Counted from the first letter of the stretch, positions 50,477 to 59,919 are shown. The stretch is DNA of 64,000 nucleotides from Cytophagales bacterium (GCA_004292855.1 RDXN01000051.1:1-64000); one strand, 5' to 3'. Numbers and translations: made by a program. Notes: generated from the sequence alone by a model not told the origin.

Positions 50477-52312
50477 CTACACCCACAGCCTCAGCGGAAT
50501 CACGTGCCAGTACATCAGCAGCCCGACCGCCTGTAGGGTCAACAGGATAGCAACGCCATCCAGGCTAGCGAGGATTGACCCAAAACCGGCTCGCCAGGAT
50601 TGCACACCCGATACCACCAAACCAACGGGCAACAGCACCGTAGCCAACGCCAGCAAGCCACTGCCCAGGGTAAGGTCGCCCCAGGTGGTGAACGGTTGGG
50701 TGGCCAGAAACGGGACCGGAACCAGCAGGAACAGCACTGCACCAGTAGCCCACACGATAGGCCGATACCGAAATGATGCACCACCAAGGAACCACTGAAC
50801 GAGACCGGACAGCAGCAGCCACACCAACCCCAGCGCACCCAGCCCCAGGCTCAACCAGACGGCCAGGATAGACAGACCCGACACCTTTCGGAAGGGGGTC
50901 AGCCCGTCGGAGATCACCGTCAGCCCATCGACGTCTTGATAAAAAGCTGTTGAGGGTAGCTGTCGCCCTTCGATCCGAAATGTGTTGCCCCCGGCGTAAT
51001 CCAAACGAAACGCCTTTTTCTGCATAGGCTCCACGACCACCTCGCTCCCATCCAAACGTACTTGCCGAACATTGGAATACAGGTCGATCAGGGCCAGCGG
51101 TTCGTATTTCGAGACCACGGGCAGGTAGTAGCCGACCCAGGGACTGAAATCCCGTGTCGGTTGGGCCACCTGTACGGGTGCTTGTTGAGGCAAGTTCAAA
51201 TAGCGAATCAAAACCTTATTCGACCCGTCGTAATCGGCGGTTTCGCTGTCCATGTTGTGGGTGATGAAAAACGCTTTTTGCTGCTGGGGGAACAAATAAA
51301 GCATGGCGTTGTAGCCCACCATACTGCCCGAATGCACCACCCCAACCACCGCGTGCCGGTCGCGCGTCCACATACCTAGGCGGTAGCCTGTGGGGATTCC
51401 CTGCCGGGCCGCATCGGTGCCCACGGGCCTGCCCAACTGCGCTAGCAACTTGAGGTCTACAAATGGTTTGCCGTTAAGCTGTCCGTCGCTCATCAGAAAC
51501 CGCATCAACAGGCCCATGTCATAGCCCGTAGTGGTTAGTTGGGTAGCGGGCCGCACAAAAAGGGACAAGGCTGCCGACACCTCGCCCTTGTCCAGATGCC
51601 CATAGGCCAGCGAAGGGTCGTTTGTCTGCGAAACAAACCCAAATGTGCTGTGGGTCATGCCCAGGGGTTTGAGCAGGTGCTCGTCCAAATAGGTCTCATA
51701 GCGTTGGCGCGTAACGGCCTCAATCACCATACCCGCCAGGGTGAAGCCTATATTTGAGTAGGCGAACACCGAGCCGGGGCGCGTACGTACGCGCAACACC
51801 GACGGGTCGCGCCGATACACCTCCGACAAGGGCGTGTCGGGCGTGGCCTCCGCACTGAAAATGTGCCAGAGTCGCACATCTTCCAGCCCCGCCGTATGGT
51901 CGAGCAGGTGTTCCACCCGGATGGGGTTGGTGTTGGCCCAGGGGTTTTGAACGGGCAGGTCGGGCAGGTAGTTGGTCAGCGGGTCGGTCAGGTTGATTTT
52001 ACCTTCCGTAACGAGCCGAAGCACACCCAATGCCAGCACCGTTTTGGTGATTGACCCTACGTGAATCCGGTCGGTTGGGCGGAGCTTTTGCCCAGCGGGT
52101 TTATTACGGAACCCGGCGCAATCGACCGAAATTTGGCCTGAAGAATCGACGGTTGCCCAAACGGCTCCAGCTAGCTTTTGCTCGTTTAGAATGGTCTGAA
52201 TCTGCCGATTAAGCGGGACTGGTTGTTGTCCCCAAACCGAGGGAGTCAACAGCCAGATAAGCACCAAAGCAACGTAGCGAAAAGGCATAGGTAGAGTGCT
52301 AAAACTGGACAT
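50477..52312 (-). CDS. Serine beta-lactamase-fold hydrolase with C-terminal membrane helices
   Basis: 611 residues. Signal peptide MSSFSTLPMPFRYVALVLIW. The beta-lactamase/class C domain (about 30-370) carries SxxK in GSITKTVLALG, YxN in FAYSNIGFTLAG, and HSGSMVGYNAM at the third motif. A linker domain (about 380-470) precedes four hydrophobic helices (about 480-610: LGLGALGLVWLLLSGLVQWF and later segments). Such hybrids act as D,D-peptidases or esterases with a membrane-anchored tail. Its start is 1 nt from the stop of the upstream alpha/beta hydrolase gene, so the two form an operon. Confidence 0.88.
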   Translation of the reverse strand: MSSFSTLPMPFRYVALVLIWLLTPSVWGQQPVPLNRQIQTILNEQKLAGAVWATVDSSGQISVDCAGFRNKPAGQKLRPTDRIHVGSITKTVLALGVLRLVTEGKINLTDPLTNYLPDLPVQNPWANTNPIRVEHLLDHTAGLEDVRLWHIFSAEATPDTPLSEVYRRDPSVLRVRTRPGSVFAYSNIGFTLAGMVIEAVTRQRYETYLDEHLLKPLGMTHSTFGFVSQTNDPSLAYGHLDKGEVSAALSLFVRPATQLTTTGYDMGLLMRFLMSDGQLNGKPFVDLKLLAQLGRPVGTDAARQGIPTGYRLGMWTRDRHAVVGVVHSGSMVGYNAMLYLFPQQQKAFFITHNMDSETADYDGSNKVLIRYLNLPQQAPVQVAQPTRDFSPWVGYYLPVVSKYEPLALIDLYSNVRQVRLDGSEVVVEPMQKKAFRLDYAGGNTFRIEGRQLPSTAFYQDVDGLTVISDGLTPFRKVSGLSILAVWLSLGLGALGLVWLLLSGLVQWFLGGASFRYRPIVWATGAVLFLLVPVPFLATQPFTTWGDLTLGSGLLALATVLLPVGLVVSGVQSWRAGFGSILASLDGVAILLTLQAVGLLMYWHVIPLRLWV

Positions 52313-52313
52313 A

Positions 52314-53699
52314 TTAATTCACCTTGACCTGTTTACGTAGGATGCCCTGATAGCGGCTGGCCACTGCATCAACCTTGGATGGTTTCCCATTCAGGGTATG
52401 CTCAAAAAAGGCATCGAGCAGGCTGACCGTTGCGGTATGTGTTGTTGTGTGTATCTGGCCGACCTTCAGAAAGTGCCCTACCAAGAACCGGGTAGGCGGT
52501 GCCAACAGGAGCGGAACATCAGTAAAACTGTAGTGATCTGCCTCCACGATTTCATATCGGTAGCCCCCTCCAAATTGATTAAATAGCAACTGGTTACCAG
52601 CTTCGTATCGTTCAAAATGGCCTACTTCGCTTTTGTTGCTCTCGACTAACAGGAAGGGGCGAGGACCATTCGGTTTTGGCAATTTCCCGTATAACGTACC
52701 ATCTAGATTGACCGCGGCTTTGAGTCGTGCATCATGAGCCATCGCAGCGGCACCAGCAGCACCACCTAACGAATGACCCGCTATACCGATTCGGTTGAGG
52801 TCGAGTGAGGAGAGTACGTTACTGGACGAAGGCTGTTTCTTTCCAAATTGATTGATGACGAATTGCACATCGACAACACGGATACCGAGCCGATTTTCCA
52901 TGAAGTTGAGCCGGTCTGGATCCCCCTTTGAAAATTTTTCAAGGGTGGTCACCAGTCTCCCGTCAGCCAGTTCGGTGAGCATCGATTCGTAGGGGTGATC
53001 GATAGCAAAAACAACATAGCCGCAGCTCGCGAGGCCCACGGCAAGACTCGTGTAAAAGGCGCGTGCTGCTCCATAACCCATTAATAGCAGGACAACAGGC
53101 CAATTTTTCTGTGTTTTGGAGACCGTTGCGTTCTGAGTCGCATACGTGTCAATTTGGCCGTATTGGTTGAAGAATAGGCTTGGAATGCCGCTTATGTCTG
53201 GCGGTAGATGGTGCAAACCATCCAGATATAGCGGTCGCGTTGTTTCACCCTTCGACTCTGCTGGATACCAAGCCTGCGCAATTACATTCCTTTTGTCACG
53301 AGGGTCTGCCGTTATTTGTTCGGTTCTGGCAGAATCCACCCACCGGAACACTTCGGTCCCGACGGCATATTCGCCCTGCGGTCTAGTTAATGTAGGAACA
53401 GGCAAGAGTACAGCCCAGGGCGCTATGGTAGCCATCAATAGGATGCACAAAAGGCTGTTTTTAAGAAGTGAAGGCTGATTACTCCTCGTTCGCCAAGCTA
53501 ACGTTATCAATACAACCAGTAGTACATAGGCTGGAACGTACTGCCAATAAAACCCTTTCCATATCAATTGGACAAGAGCCAGCAGAACCAGTAAAGCCAG
53601 TGCAATGTGGAATACCCTCCTTCTTTCCACCGAAAAGCATATTTCGCACAACGTTGTTAGAGATAGCACTCCCAAAAACAAGATATCTACGGGGTTCAT
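52314..53699 (-). CDS. Alpha/beta hydrolase, PAF-acetylhydrolase-like, with N-terminal membrane helices
   Basis: 461 residues. Three to four N-terminal transmembrane helices (about 5-110: HIALALLVLLALVQLIW; YVLLVVLITLAW; LCILLMATIAPWAVLL) precede the hydrolase. The core has WPVVLLLMGYGAARAFYTSL, the nucleophile elbow IGIAGHSLGGAAGA, and a likely acid/His pair with His near EADHYSFTDVP, fitting the PAF acetylhydrolase isoform II group. Likely acts on lipid or acyl esters at the membrane. Co-transcribed with the serine hydrolase downstream (1-nt gap). Confidence 0.85.
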   Translation of the reverse strand: MNPVDILFLGVLSLTTLCEICFSVERRRVFHIALALLVLLALVQLIWKGFYWQYVPAYVLLVVLITLAWRTRSNQPSLLKNSLLCILLMATIAPWAVLLPVPTLTRPQGEYAVGTEVFRWVDSARTEQITADPRDKRNVIAQAWYPAESKGETTRPLYLDGLHHLPPDISGIPSLFFNQYGQIDTYATQNATVSKTQKNWPVVLLLMGYGAARAFYTSLAVGLASCGYVVFAIDHPYESMLTELADGRLVTTLEKFSKGDPDRLNFMENRLGIRVVDVQFVINQFGKKQPSSSNVLSSLDLNRIGIAGHSLGGAAGAAAMAHDARLKAAVNLDGTLYGKLPKPNGPRPFLLVESNKSEVGHFERYEAGNQLLFNQFGGGYRYEIVEADHYSFTDVPLLLAPPTRFLVGHFLKVGQIHTTTHTATVSLLDAFFEHTLNGKPSKVDAVASRYQGILRKQVKVN

Positions 53700-53741
53700 T
53701 TAGCAATTGTTTTAGTGAGTGACGTTCGTGGCAAACGCATG

Positions 53742-54671
53742 TTACGAGTTCAAAACCGTTACGACCACGTTCCCCTTTTTATGCCCCAACTCGACATAGG
53801 CATGGGCGTCCACGATCTCGTCCAGCGGGTACGTGCGGTCGATGACGGGCTTGAGCCGACCTTCGGCAATGATCTGATGTATGGAACGCAGGTACTCGAC
53901 TTTCTCGCTCGTAACCGATTTCACACTCAGGAAGTGGCCCCCTTTTTTGACCAGTTGTTTCCCCAGCGAAGAAGGTAATTTGCCAACCGCATCGAACACT
54001 ACGTCGAAGCGGTTTTCCCAGTTGCTCAGGTCGGGTTGGGCGTAGTCGACAACCGCGTTGGCTCCGATAGACTGAACCATTGCGAAATTGGCCGGGCTGC
54101 AAGCTGCAGTCACCCGACCACCGAAATACGTGGCCAGTTGAACGGCATAGGTGCCCACGCTGCCCGAAGCCCCATAAATCAGCACCTCCTGCCCTTGCTG
54201 AATAGCGGCTTTTTGCAGGATGTGGAGAGCCGTCATACTGCCAACGGGTAGGGCTGCGGCTTCTTGAAACGTCAGTTCGGTTGGCTTTACCGCCAGTACG
54301 CCCTCGCGCCAGGTTTCGGGGACACAAACATACTGGGCGTAGGCTCCTTGCCGCAGGCCCGTTGTGGTGCCATACACGACGTCGCCGGGGCGAAACTGCG
54401 CGACCGAGTCGCCAACGGCCTCCACCGTGCCCGAGAACTCAACCCCCAAAACGGGCTTCCGGGGGCGGGTGATGCCAAACATCAGGCGAAGAAGAACGGT
54501 AAATAGTGTGGAGCCGGGAAACGCGCCCTTCCGTAACCACAGGGTTCCTGAGGTTACGGTGGAGGCCGACACCCGAACCAGCACCTCGTTGTGGTCAGGA
54601 ACGGGCTTAGCAATGTCGGTCAGTTGCAACACCGACGGTGGGCCGTAGGTCGTATAAATAACTGCTTTCAT
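53742..54671 (-). CDS. Zinc-independent quinone oxidoreductase / medium-chain dehydrogenase
   Basis: 309 residues, MDR family. The N-terminal catalytic domain reads VIYTTYGPPSVLQLTDIAKP; PVLGVEFSGTVEAVGDSVAQ is the usual core. The Rossmann domain has VLIYGASGSVGTYAVQLATY, and the C-terminus ends GNVVVTVL. No zinc-binding cysteine cluster is seen. Typically reduces quinones or enones with NADPH. No functional link to neighbours is evident. Confidence 0.9.
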   Translation of the reverse strand: MKAVIYTTYGPPSVLQLTDIAKPVPDHNEVLVRVSASTVTSGTLWLRKGAFPGSTLFTVLLRLMFGITRPRKPVLGVEFSGTVEAVGDSVAQFRPGDVVYGTTTGLRQGAYAQYVCVPETWREGVLAVKPTELTFQEAAALPVGSMTALHILQKAAIQQGQEVLIYGASGSVGTYAVQLATYFGGRVTAACSPANFAMVQSIGANAVVDYAQPDLSNWENRFDVVFDAVGKLPSSLGKQLVKKGGHFLSVKSVTSEKVEYLRSIHQIIAEGRLKPVIDRTYPLDEIVDAHAYVELGHKKGNVVVTVLNS

Positions 54672-54738
54672 TCGTGTTGATTCTCAGACAAGAGCCGGCA
54701 TAGCATAGCGTTTCACATTCCTGACTTCTGCAAAATCG

Positions 54739-55368
54739 CTAGAAATTATACCCAAAATGCAAGCCCGGCTCTCCAATGATAAATTTCGACCATTTGTCAT
54801 CCAACTGTTTAAATCCATTAGGTAGTTGTGTGTGATAAGCACGGTGGGTAATGGCAACGGATGGTTGGAGAAAAAATTTGTCCTTCAAAAGTTTGATGTG
54901 ATAGCCGACACGGTACGTATTAAAAACCTGAAATCCTTTGTCAACTTTATCGCCATCATTAGTCAAAAAAGATTGCCATGTAGGCATCACATGTACACCT
55001 GTGTAAAGCCCTTTCCACCAAAAACGTTGATAAGCCACTGCAAATCCATACTCACGAATATACCCTGGAAATTTTTCCTCCGGCTTTCCGTATGATTTGT
55101 TAAAGAACGGGTGAATACCATTTGGCCAGGCATATTTCCAGGTTTTTACTTCAAGTGAAACGGCATCCTTCCTTGTAATTCGATAGCCTAGATTGAGTTG
55201 AGCAAAATTGGGAGGGTTTGTAGTATCAAGATTACCTAACAAGACAAATAAAGAACTCCCAACGAACCACCGTTTGTACGTGCTGTCTTGTTTAGCATAT
55301 TGAGCTTTGAGTTGAAGCGTGCTTGCCATCAATAAGGTCAAGGCTAACCCTAGAATTTTCTTTTGCAT
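54739..55368 (-). CDS. Outer-membrane protein of a duplicated unit (copy A)
   Basis: 209 residues from ATG 55368, the start giving a clean signal peptide (MQKKILGLALTLLMASTLQL). A reading from 55428 adds MNELWHLANPLLQHHL, conserved in copy B because the leader was duplicated too. The mature part is beta-rich and ends LHFGYNF, an outer-membrane barrel signature; motifs YQRFWWKGLYTGVHVMP and NLGYRITRKDAVSLE match copy B. Function unknown. The Crp-family gene upstream (55448) is in the same direction, 79 nt away, and may regulate or be co-transcribed with it. Confidence 0.72.
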   Translation of the reverse strand: MQKKILGLALTLLMASTLQLKAQYAKQDSTYKRWFVGSSLFVLLGNLDTTNPPNFAQLNLGYRITRKDAVSLEVKTWKYAWPNGIHPFFNKSYGKPEEKFPGYIREYGFAVAYQRFWWKGLYTGVHVMPTWQSFLTNDGDKVDKGFQVFNTYRVGYHIKLLKDKFFLQPSVAITHRAYHTQLPNGFKQLDDKWSKFIIGEPGLHFGYNF

Positions 55369-55447
55369 TTCTTGTTTTGTTAAATGATGCTGCAAAAGTG
55401 GATTGGCCAGATGCCACAACTCGTTCACTTAAGTTAAGAAATGCGTT

Positions 55448-56026
55448 CTAGCTCTTTTTGTCGAGAATTCTGGCTCTTAGTCGGCTCAACGATTGAGGCT
55501 TGATACCCAAATAGCTTGCCAATTGGTATTGGGGCACACGTTGAATAAGGTCCGGTCTTTTTTGTATTAAATTCAGGTATCGTTGTTCAGGGGAAGAGGT
55601 CTTAAACTCATCGAAGTCTATTTGTTGCTTAGCTAAAAGTTCTTCGGATAATAGTCTACACATTATTTCAAACTTTGGAAATTTACTGTTCGTTTCTACT
55701 TCCATATCAGAATTTGAAACTGTCAGTATGGTGTCTTCTACACAACTTATATAATATTCGGACGGAGTTTTGTTTACTACGCACGGGGGTGTCAACGCTT
55801 CCATTTCTGTGTAGAAAGCAGTAGTTTTTTCTTCGCCGTCTAGTACGTAATAAATCCGAATACAGCCTTTCAGAACAAAATAGCTATTCTTAGATTTTTG
55901 TCCTTCTTCAAGTAAAGTAGTTCCTTGCTTTACCGAGCGGAATAGGTCTAACGACAGGAGTTCGCTCTTCTCGTCTTCTGTCAGAGAAATGTATTTTGAT
56001 ATAAAGTCAAATAGTGTGTCTTCCAT
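55448..56026 (-). CDS. Crp/Fnr-family transcriptional regulator
   Basis: 192 residues. N-terminal cyclic-nucleotide-binding-like domain (about 20-120: LLEEGQKSKNSYFVLKGCIRIYY) and a C-terminal helical DNA-binding part with RPDLIQRVPQYQLASYLGIKPQSLSRLRARI, a helix-turn-helix. The ligand is unknown; the usual cAMP-binding Arg/Glu set is not clear. A frameshifted copy of its 3' end lies at 56832-56953, and a related intact regulator at 59344-59919. Confidence 0.9.
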   Translation of the reverse strand: MEDTLFDFISKYISLTEDEKSELLSLDLFRSVKQGTTLLEEGQKSKNSYFVLKGCIRIYYVLDGEEKTTAFYTEMEALTPPCVVNKTPSEYYISCVEDTILTVSNSDMEVETNSKFPKFEIMCRLLSEELLAKQQIDFDEFKTSSPEQRYLNLIQKRPDLIQRVPQYQLASYLGIKPQSLSRLRARILDKKS

Positions 56027-56134
56027 TGTTTATGTTGCTGCTGTTGTCTGTTACACGTGCCACCAACGGTTTTCGGCTTTGCGATGTTGTGGAATTCTCA
56101 GTGCAAATCCTTAACGCCATTTTCTGTGCAATCA

Positions 56135-56752
56135 CTAGAAGTTATATCCAACATGAAGCCCGGGCTGAATGAAGTAGGTAGGCCATTTTGTTTCTACTAA
56201 TGTAAAAGATTCTGGAACATTAGTGCGTACAGGCCAATAACTACAGCCAATAGCTGGTTCAAAAAAGAACCGGTTTTTAAAAAACGTAAACTGGTAACCC
56301 AAATGGAAATTCAGATATAACGTGTATCCATTCCCAATCTTTTTTTTGTTCTCATCCATATACTTTTCAAAAGCGTTTAATGCATAGACGGATGTATAGA
56401 CTCCTTTCCACCAAAAACGCTGATACCCTAATGTTGGTGCAAGTATGCGTGCATGTCCTGGATAGTTTAGTCCCGGTGCATCAAATGATGGTCCAAAAGG
56501 GATACCTATTGGCCAGGTATAAATGGATCTTTTAAATTCAAGGGAAATGACATTTTTAGGTGTTATCCTATAGCCAACATTTAATTGTACATACTCAGGG
56601 TTATTTATTTTGGAGAAGTTTCCAAACATAAAGAGTGAACTCCCAACATACCACTTTTTGTAGGTGCTATCTTGTTTGGCATTTTGTGCTTTGAGTTGCA
56701 GTATGCTTGTCATTAGTAAGGCACAACCTATGAAGAAAATTTTCTTTTGCAT
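56135..56752 (-). CDS. Outer-membrane protein of a duplicated unit (copy B)
   Basis: 205 residues from ATG 56752. Signal peptide MQKKIFFIGCALLMTSILQL. Beta-rich mature part ending LHVGYNF; YQRFWWKGVYTSVYALN and NVGYRITPKNVISLE match copy A, while the central portion diverges. The leader of about 80 nt upstream is nearly identical to that of copy A, including the unused MNELWHLANPLL frame. It came from tandem duplication with the Crp-family gene. Confidence 0.72.
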   Translation of the reverse strand: MQKKIFFIGCALLMTSILQLKAQNAKQDSTYKKWYVGSSLFMFGNFSKINNPEYVQLNVGYRITPKNVISLEFKRSIYTWPIGIPFGPSFDAPGLNYPGHARILAPTLGYQRFWWKGVYTSVYALNAFEKYMDENKKKIGNGYTLYLNFHLGYQFTFFKNRFFFEPAIGCSYWPVRTNVPESFTLVETKWPTYFIQPGLHVGYNF

Positions 56753-56831
56753 TTCTTGTTCTGTTAAGTGACGCTGCAAAAGTGGATTGGCTAGATGCCA
56801 CAACTCGTTCACTTAAGTTAAGAAATGCGTT

Positions 56832-56953
56832 CCAGCCCTTTTTTGCCGGGAATTCTGGCTCTTAGTCGGCTCAACGATTGGGGCCTGATACCCCCACATA
56901 GCTCGCTAATTGGTGTTGTGGCACACGTTGAATAAAGTCCGGTCGATTTTGTG
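56832..56953 (-). pseudogene. 3' remnant of a Crp/Fnr-family regulator, frameshifted
   Basis: Minus-strand translation gives RPDFIQRVPQHQLASYVGV, matching RPDLIQRVPQYQLASYLGI of the intact gene at 55448-56026. One extra G then shifts the frame, and the following bases resume as GIRPQSLSRLRARI in the new frame. The 5' part of the gene is missing; homology stops at about 56953, 18 nt before the serine hydrolase stop. It marks the duplication breakpoint. Confidence 0.85.
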
Positions 56954-56970
56954 GAACCCGCTATAGGCAA

Positions 56971-58053
56971 TCAGTATCCATGCTGAATCGCCAGAGCGGT
57001 TATATCTCGCGTTAGCTGCGTTGGTGAATGGCAATCACAGTTGCTTAGTCCGACCACATAGATGTCCTGGCTGGGCACGTAAACGGCCATCGATTTGAAG
57101 CCGAAAATACTGCCGCCATGTTCCCTGACCGGAACACCCGTGAGGTCTTTTATGTGCCAGCCATACCCGTAGGTGAATCCGCTGCCGTTGTTCAGTTTGT
57201 AGGTGCTGAACGCTTTCTGTACCGTCTCTTTTTTGAGAAATAGTCCCTGATTTAGAGCGTTCTGCCAGCGCAGCAAATCGGCTGCCGTAGACATCAACGA
57301 ACCGGATGAAAACGGAACGCTAAAATTGATGGTCGTTTTATTGACGTACCCGGTCTCCTTTTTATGGTAGCCATAGGCCCGGTTGCGAATAACCCGCCTG
57401 TCGCTGGCATAATACGACTGGGTCATGCCTGCCTTGTCGAAAATGTACTTCTGAATAAAGTTCTCATACGTATCCCCGGAAACCACTTCGATAATATGGC
57501 CCAGGAGCACGTAGCCAGAATTGTTGTACTCGAATTTCTCACCGGGCAGAAAATCAACTGGCTCGTTTTTTGAAAAGTCAACTACCATTTTGGGAGTCAT
57601 TTGCTTCTGGGCAATCTCCGGTAGTGTTTTCATTTTGGTGAAATCTTTGATGCCGGCTGTATGCGTTAATAAATGATGGATCGTGATGGTTGCGCCTGCC
57701 GGATAGTCGGGTACGTATTTGGAAACAGGGTCCTGAAGGGTCAGTTTGCCTTGCTCGGCCAGCATCATCACCGCAATGGCCGTGAACTGTTTGGTCATCG
57801 AACCGATTTGAAAGACCGATTCGGGCGTCATCGGGTTGTTCAATTCCAGATTCGCCTTGCCAAACGCTTTCTGATAAACGGGTTTCCCGCCTTTCGCAAT
57901 CATAAACACGCCCCCCGGTCCATCGGGATCGTTGAATTCAGCCCGAATCAGGCTATCTATCTTCTTGTCAAGAGATTGTGCGAACGTCGTGGTCGTGCAG
58001 AGAAGCGTAATGCATGCTAAAGTCAGGGCAGCGAGACGGTATAATGTTGCCAT
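56971..58053 (-). CDS. Serine beta-lactamase-fold hydrolase
   Basis: 360 residues from ATG 58053; the 58086 reading adds 11 residues ahead of a clear signal peptide (MATLYRLAALTLACITLLCT). Class C beta-lactamase/D,D-peptidase fold: QIGSMTKQFTAIAVMMLAEQ (SxxK), FEYNNSGYVLLG (YxN) and VREHGGSIFGFKS (third motif HGG). Exported. Activity may be esterase, peptidase or beta-lactamase; sequence alone does not decide. It is upstream of the duplicated crp-omp unit. Confidence 0.9.
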   Translation of the reverse strand: MATLYRLAALTLACITLLCTTTTFAQSLDKKIDSLIRAEFNDPDGPGGVFMIAKGGKPVYQKAFGKANLELNNPMTPESVFQIGSMTKQFTAIAVMMLAEQGKLTLQDPVSKYVPDYPAGATITIHHLLTHTAGIKDFTKMKTLPEIAQKQMTPKMVVDFSKNEPVDFLPGEKFEYNNSGYVLLGHIIEVVSGDTYENFIQKYIFDKAGMTQSYYASDRRVIRNRAYGYHKKETGYVNKTTINFSVPFSSGSLMSTAADLLRWQNALNQGLFLKKETVQKAFSTYKLNNGSGFTYGYGWHIKDLTGVPVREHGGSIFGFKSMAVYVPSQDIYVVGLSNCDCHSPTQLTRDITALAIQHGY

Positions 58054-58079
58054 AGTGAAATGTTGTTTAGCAACAAAAG

Positions 58080-58109
58080 TAGGCAATGCATATTACTATG
58101 CATTGCCTA
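58080..58109. promoter_or_regulatory. 13-bp perfect palindrome (operator or terminator)
   Basis: TAGGCAATGCATA (58080-58092), a 4-nt loop and its reverse complement (58097-58109) lie 27 nt upstream of the serine hydrolase ATG and 40 nt past the stop of the gene at 58150. The minus strand continues with CTTTTGTTG, a weak U-tract. It could be a terminator for the upstream gene or an operator for the hydrolase. Confidence 0.5.
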
Positions 58110-58149
58110 ATACACAAATGGTTGATCCGCCCGTATAAGTGGTAGTTGG

Positions 58150-59139
58150 CTACTTCAGCAACGCAACACCCAGCGCAAGCCCAAACCCAAAGCGGCCCCG
58201 GTTAGTCTGGACAAAGGGCTGAATGAGGCTTGTTTCAGTTAGGTCGCCTTCCAGCCGCTTCGGAATGTTGGCATAGTAAACGCTGGGCATGATGGTGATG
58301 CCAACTTTACCAGCCGTTCGCATGAAGCCCACGCGCAAGTGCGTCGATTGGGTGGTCATGTCAAAATCGAGCCGATCCGCCACGTAGCTGTACGTAATAA
58401 GTTCGGGTTTTAGGTGCCAGTTGGCCTTTGAGGCCACAACCCCGCCTATGCCCGCACCCGCGCTGAACAGCGATTGTGGCCTTGTGCTGTAGCCCATCGA
58501 GAGAATGCTGTAGAGCCATCGCACACCCGATTTATAGCTGATGCCAATTGTTTGATAATCCGCTGACGACAGTTCGATTTCCCGGTAGCCGTTCTTTCTG
58601 ACGATGTTGATTAGCCCGATGGCCGCGCCGGTCCCGACCGAGTCGGCCACGTTGATCAGGCCAATTTGCAGTCCGTTCAGTCGCTTGGCCCGGTTCAGGA
58701 TTCCGCCGAGTTGCACGCCAGTGACGTTGGACGCCGTGTTTGCGATACCCGCCATTTGTACGCCCGTTACGTCCTTCGCGTGGTTGCTGATACCCGCTTG
58801 CTGTACCCCTACCACCGTCTTCGAAATATTGGTGATACCGCCTGTCTGATAGCCTGTTACGTTGCCTTTGACGACATTTAGCAAGCCCGAATACTGCACG
58901 CCAACCACATCGCCATTGACCTGATTGTATAGAGAACCTATTTGGAGACCTTTGATGCCGCCCACCGTTCCCGAAAAGATATTGAACGAAAATTGGTACG
59001 TGTGTTCCCCACTCGCTCGCCCGTCGACACTAATCGGCTGCACCAGCGAGACATGTACGGGCAAAGTCTTGGGGGCGGTTTGGGCGCAGAGAATCTGTGG
59101 GGCCACTGTCAGGAGCAGCCCCAAAAGTAAATGTTTCAT
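58150..59139 (-). CDS. Surface repeat protein, LA_2272-like
   Basis: 329 residues. Signal peptide MKHLLLGLLLTVAPQILCAQ. From about 55 to 185 there is an ordered array of about 21-residue repeats built on GVQxxGxxN (GDVVGVQYSGLLN, TVVGVQQAGISN, DVTGVQMAGIAN, NVTGVQLGGILN, RLNGLQIGLIN). The rest is a beta-rich region ending LGVALLK. This pattern matches the LA_2272-type surface repeat family first named in Leptospira. The repeats likely form a stacked beta structure at the cell surface; binding partner unknown. Confidence 0.7.
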   Translation of the reverse strand: MKHLLLGLLLTVAPQILCAQTAPKTLPVHVSLVQPISVDGRASGEHTYQFSFNIFSGTVGGIKGLQIGSLYNQVNGDVVGVQYSGLLNVVKGNVTGYQTGGITNISKTVVGVQQAGISNHAKDVTGVQMAGIANTASNVTGVQLGGILNRAKRLNGLQIGLINVADSVGTGAAIGLINIVRKNGYREIELSSADYQTIGISYKSGVRWLYSILSMGYSTRPQSLFSAGAGIGGVVASKANWHLKPELITYSYVADRLDFDMTTQSTHLRVGFMRTAGKVGITIMPSVYYANIPKRLEGDLTETSLIQPFVQTNRGRFGFGLALGVALLK

Positions 59140-59343
59140 TCGTATTGGTTGTTTTTAGGGGACGATTGACAATGCAAACCTACCTGTGTCATTTTTGCCC
59201 TGCATTGACGTTGGTTAAGAACGGTTGGCCGACGAGCCGGACCGACAAATAATACCGTACTTTGCCGCTGGTAAGGAGTAGACAAGCGACCACCGAAACA
59301 CCCCTACGCGTAGGTGGGTATTCATTCCGTAAAGCCTAAACCG

Positions 59344-59919
59344 ATGCTCGATAAACTCGTCCGTTACTTCTCCTCCATATCGCCCCTTTCGGAGGCCGAA
59401 GCAGCCGCTATCTCCAACAGTGCCGTTGTTCGGGCCTATCCAAAAGGAACCGTATTGTTGCGGGAGGGACAGGTTTCGACCGACACGTATTTCGTATTGA
59501 CCGGACTGGTGCGCCAGTACATGCTCGTGGATGGCGTCGAGAAAACGACAGGATTTTTCTGTGATGACCAATGGGTGATTGCCCTGAATGGTATGGATGC
59601 CCCAAAACCATCGGCCCAGTTCTGGGTGTGTGAGGAAGACAGCACACTGGTGGTTGGCAACGACGGGGCCGCGCAGGCCCTGTTCAACGACCACCCCCGG
59701 CTGGAGAGTATCGCCCGCCGGGTGTTGGAGCGAACCTTCTCCGACTATCAACAGGCTATAGCAACGTACTTGCTGGCCACGCCCGAAGGCCGATACCTGC
59801 ACCTGCTGGAAACTCGCCCGGACCTGATTCAACGCATTCCTCAATATCAGTTAGCCAGCTACATTGGCGTAGCCCCGGAATCGTTGAGTCGAATCAGAAA
59901 GCGACTCAGCCGACGGTAG
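59344..59919 (+). CDS. Crp/Fnr-family transcriptional regulator (second)
   Basis: 191 residues from ATG 59344; a GTG at 59314 would add ten residues. Cyclic-nucleotide-binding-like domain (LLREGQVSTDTYFVLTGLVR) and a C-terminal helix-turn-helix RIPQYQLASYIGVAPESLSR. It is clearly related to the regulator at 55448-56026, especially in the last 35 residues, but diverged elsewhere. Its 3' end overlaps the convergent DUF4386 gene by 14 nt. Confidence 0.9.
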   Translation: MLDKLVRYFSSISPLSEAEAAAISNSAVVRAYPKGTVLLREGQVSTDTYFVLTGLVRQYMLVDGVEKTTGFFCDDQWVIALNGMDAPKPSAQFWVCEEDSTLVVGNDGAAQALFNDHPRLESIARRVLERTFSDYQQAIATYLLATPEGRYLHLLETRPDLIQRIPQYQLASYIGVAPESLSRIRKRLSRR

